Source: Anaerolineae bacterium
Lineage (GTDB): Bacteria; Chloroflexota; Anaerolineae; Aggregatilineales; Phototrophicaceae
Reading direction: 5' to 3'
Assembly: GCA_022843385.1 (NCBI GenBank)
Contig: JALHNT010000071.1
Location: forward strand, 1 to 34,246
DNA: 34,246 nucleotides
Part shown: positions 32,547-34,246 of the stretch, piece by piece
Layout of the letters: every line of letters begins with the position of its first letter
Position numbering within the stretch: position 1 is the first letter of the stretch
Notes under the pieces: model-generated
What the model was told of the DNA's origin: nothing
Databases searched by the model: none
Seen by the model: the letters and a program-made list of their open reading frames with translations, nothing else
Translations under genes and position numbers: made by a program

Positions 32547-33614
32547 ATGTCTAATCAGAAGATTCGTGTCGTGGTCAATGGTTACGGGGTCATCGGCAAA
32601 CGCATCGCCGACGCAGTAGTCGCCCAGGACGATATGGAGTTGGTGGGTATCGCCGATGTCGTCAGCGATTGGCGCATCAAGGTCGCGGTCGAGAAAGGTT
32701 ACCCCGTATTTGCTTCGAACCCCGAAGCGGCTGATACCATGCGTGCTGCTGGTATCCCGCTGGCGGGTACACTTGATGATCTGCTCAAGCGGGTTGATGT
32801 GGTTGCCGATGCTACACCGAAGAAAGTCGCCTCAGCCAACCTGGAGAAGTATCGTGCCACAGGTGTGAAGTCTATCTTTCAGGGCGGCGAAAAGCACAGC
32901 CTTACCGGTCACTCTTTCGTGGCTCAAGCCAACTATGCAACTGCATTAGGCCGGGACACTACGCGCGTTGTTTCGTGCAATACGACCAGCATCGTTCGCA
33001 CACTGGGCGCGCTCAAAGCCGCTGGATTGCTCAAGAAGGCTCGTGGAGTGTTGATTCGACGTGCCACCGACCCCTGGGAATCCGATCACACGGGTGTCAT
33101 GAACACGGTTGTTCCTGAATCTACTATTCCATCGCATCAAGGCCCGGATGCCCAGACGGTGGTCCCTGATCTGGATGTCGTCACCATCGCCGTGGTAGCC
33201 GCCCATACGACCAGTCACTTGCACGCTTGGAGTGTGGAACTGACCCGCGCCGCCACCAAGGATGAAGTGCTGGCGGCCTTCCGCGCTGTTCCGCGTATTG
33301 CTTTTCTGCAAGCAGCGGACGGGGTAGTCGCACTGAATAGCACCCTGGAGATGATGGCTGACCTGGGTCGTCCCCGTGGTGACATGTGGGAGGTAGGTCT
33401 GTGGGAAGACAGCCTGACGGTGAAGGAGAATGAGGTGTTCTACAACTACCAAGTCTACAATCAGGCCATTGTTGTCCCTGAGACGATTGATGCCATTCGC
33501 GCGCTCACAGGTATCGAGAAGGATAGCATGAAGTCTATCACCAAGACGGATCAGGCGCTTGGACTGGTGCGTGAGTTCGTCGGGCAACGTGAGACTGTTG
33601 TAAATCGGATTTAA
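32547..33614 (+). CDS. Type II (archaeal-type) glyceraldehyde-3-phosphate dehydrogenase
   Basis: This 355-residue enzyme oxidises glyceraldehyde-3-phosphate with NAD(P) and phosphate. It belongs to the type II family first known from archaea, not the common bacterial GapA. Evidence: an N-terminal NGYGVIGKRIADAV nucleotide motif, the catalytic C144 in VSCNTTSIVRTLG, RRATDPWE and the AAHTTSHLHAW region. Length matches the family (about 340-355). ATG 32547 has GGGAGG four bases upstream; the frame opens at 32511. It is a core-metabolism gene at the edge of a metal island. Confidence 0.92.
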   Translation: MSNQKIRVVVNGYGVIGKRIADAVVAQDDMELVGIADVVSDWRIKVAVEKGYPVFASNPEAADTMRAAGIPLAGTLDDLLKRVDVVADATPKKVASANLEKYRATGVKSIFQGGEKHSLTGHSFVAQANYATALGRDTTRVVSCNTTSIVRTLGALKAAGLLKKARGVLIRRATDPWESDHTGVMNTVVPESTIPSHQGPDAQTVVPDLDVVTIAVVAAHTTSHLHAWSVELTRAATKDEVLAAFRAVPRIAFLQAADGVVALNSTLEMMADLGRPRGDMWEVGLWEDSLTVKENEVFYNYQVYNQAIVVPETIDAIRALTGIEKDSMKSITKTDQALGLVREFVGQRETVVNRI

Positions 33615-34057
33615 GCGAGAATGAGGCTAAAACCCCATAGTAATGAGCCTAAAGCGGACGATTTAGTATGCAAGTGCAAGGTGCAGTCTACAGTTCATAA
33701 GTACCTGAAAATCATGGCATCGAGAATGTCAATATGGTCTGCTGGAATGCATACCTTTCAGGCGACACAGGTGAAGGATACATCGTGTTTCAATCGGTAC
33801 AGCAAACAATTGTGCTGAGAGGGACTGCATCTAGTCGTCAGGATTGCTCGACCAATCCTGGCGACGACGCTCACGCGGTTCCTTCCCTTTACACATTGAT
33901 CAGAAACTCGCTGCGGGTGAAATAACTGGTTGCACGCACATGGCTCAACGAAGCGAATAAGGGTGCGATATCGGGATATTCGTCATGAACCAGGCAGGCG
34001 GACAGCAAGGATAGAAATCTCGGGGAAATTTTTCATAAGGCTCTTTTTCTAATATAA
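33615..34057. other. Intergenic region with gene debris
   Basis: No complete gene is visible. The frame around 33734-33925 gives MVCWNAYLSGDTGEGYIVF and then loses protein-like character; it has no ribosome site and may be a fragment. A strong hairpin lies at 33834-33868. Confidence 0.4.
33834..33868 (+). terminator. Strong hairpin downstream of GAPDH
   Basis: GTCGTCAGGATTG pairs with CAATCCT plus GACGAC, interrupted by a GGC bulge, giving 13 base pairs around a six-base loop. A pyrimidine-rich stretch (TTCCTTCCCTTT) follows about 15 bp later. It is about 220 bp after the GAPDH stop, so it may belong to a lost gene. Confidence 0.45.
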
Positions 34058-34222
34058 AGCCAGGAAATACGCTCCATCGCACTGGCAATAGCCACCGTTG
34101 GGATTGCGATGGGCGGAGCAGGAACGGCAGGTTTGGTATGGATGAGTCACGAGGTACACAGGGTTCTGCGCGACAGCGTCAACAAGCACGCCAAAGACGG
34201 CGCAATCGACAACCCATGGTAG
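34058..34222 (+). pseudogene. C-terminal fragment, possibly from a P-type ATPase or membrane protein
   Basis: A 54-codon open stretch contains LAIATVGIAMGGAGTAG, which matches the hinge region following GDGINDAP in P1B ATPases. It then diverges (VWMSHEVHRVLRDS) and stops at 34220. It could instead be a Gly/Ala-rich membrane helix of an unrelated small protein. No start or ribosome site is visible. Confidence 0.3.
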
Positions 34223-34232
34223 TTCACAAAAC

Positions 34233-34246
34233 AGATCGGAAGAGCG
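34233..34246. other. Illumina read-1 adapter remnant (reverse complement)
   Basis: AGATCGGAAGAGCG is the start of the reverse complement of the Illumina read-1 adapter and is not biological. With the read-2-type adapter at 1-15, it marks both ends of the contig. Confidence 0.95.

Noticed and set aside
1..34246. Insertion sequences, integrases, tRNA genes or phage genes
   Set aside because: I looked for transposase or integrase motifs and tRNA-like cloverleafs and saw none, despite several signs of rearrangement.

Overview
This 34.2 kb contig looks like a bacterial metal-homeostasis (mainly copper) region, apparently metagenome-assembled. Short Illumina adapter remnants sit at both extreme ends (1-15 and 34233-34246), so it is a complete contig and not a slice of a closed replicon. 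The host is most likely a Chloroflexota (Anaerolineae-like) bacterium. This is inferred from the combination of an archaeal-type (type II) GAPDH, a GH130 phosphorylase, YVTN-propeller and multicopper oxidase chimeras, SDR-SPW-VKOR chimeras, strong AGGAG ribosome sites and several GTG starts. No rRNA or other phylogenetic marker is present, so the assignment is tentative.

Layout. 1-1.66 kb: an A+T-rich stretch with a 5'-truncated heme-b ferric-reductase-like membrane protein, a non-coding direct repeat of about 100 bp, a Cys-rich four-helix copper-storage protein and a truncated membrane-protein remnant. 1.67-6.4 kb (minus strand): a NarL-type response regulator and histidine kinase (overlapping pair), then a secreted chimera of a seven-blade YVTN propeller, a Met-rich tandem repeat and a two-domain multicopper oxidase. 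6.9-12.3 kb (plus strand): CPC-type Cu+ ATPase with YHS and HMA domains, membrane-anchored cupredoxin, SAM methyltransferase, DUF2933 protein, ICMT-like membrane methyltransferase and a hypothetical protein. 12.7-16.2 kb: a second P1B ATPase with an unusual Cys-Pro-Asp transmembrane motif and a DMT transporter. 16.4-21.9 kb: a frameshifted small membrane protein, a 1001-residue SDR-SPW-VKOR-SPW fusion with an internal repeat, a succinate-semialdehyde-type dehydrogenase preceded by three tandem hairpins, and a DUF6629-like membrane protein. 22.2-24.1 kb: GH130 enzyme and a decayed DMT transporter. 24.3-29.7 kb: a tight cluster of a small membrane protein, two HMA metallochaperone-like proteins, a PaaK-like adenylate-forming enzyme, a four-helix membrane protein, a YHS protein, a UbiB-type kinase fused to an ATC-hydrolase-like domain, and a second YHS protein. 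29.9-33.6 kb: an NTF2-like anchored protein, a third P1B ATPase (TPC motif) and type II GAPDH. The last 0.6 kb holds a hairpin and gene debris.

How the parts may work together. The two-component system may sense envelope metal stress and control the adjacent oxidase. The ATPases export metal. The HMA, YHS, cupredoxin and four-helix proteins would buffer or deliver copper on either side of the membrane. The most novel-looking part is the 24.6-29.7 kb cluster, where metallochaperone-like proteins are translationally coupled to an adenylate-forming enzyme and lie beside a kinase/thiazoline-hydrolase-like fusion. I suggest, as hypothesis only, that it modifies or recycles a thiol or thiazoline-type metal ligand. 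The region also carries several decayed or duplicated fragments (YHS start remnant, DMT pseudogene, frameshifted small protein, truncated membrane protein), consistent with an actively rearranging accessory island.
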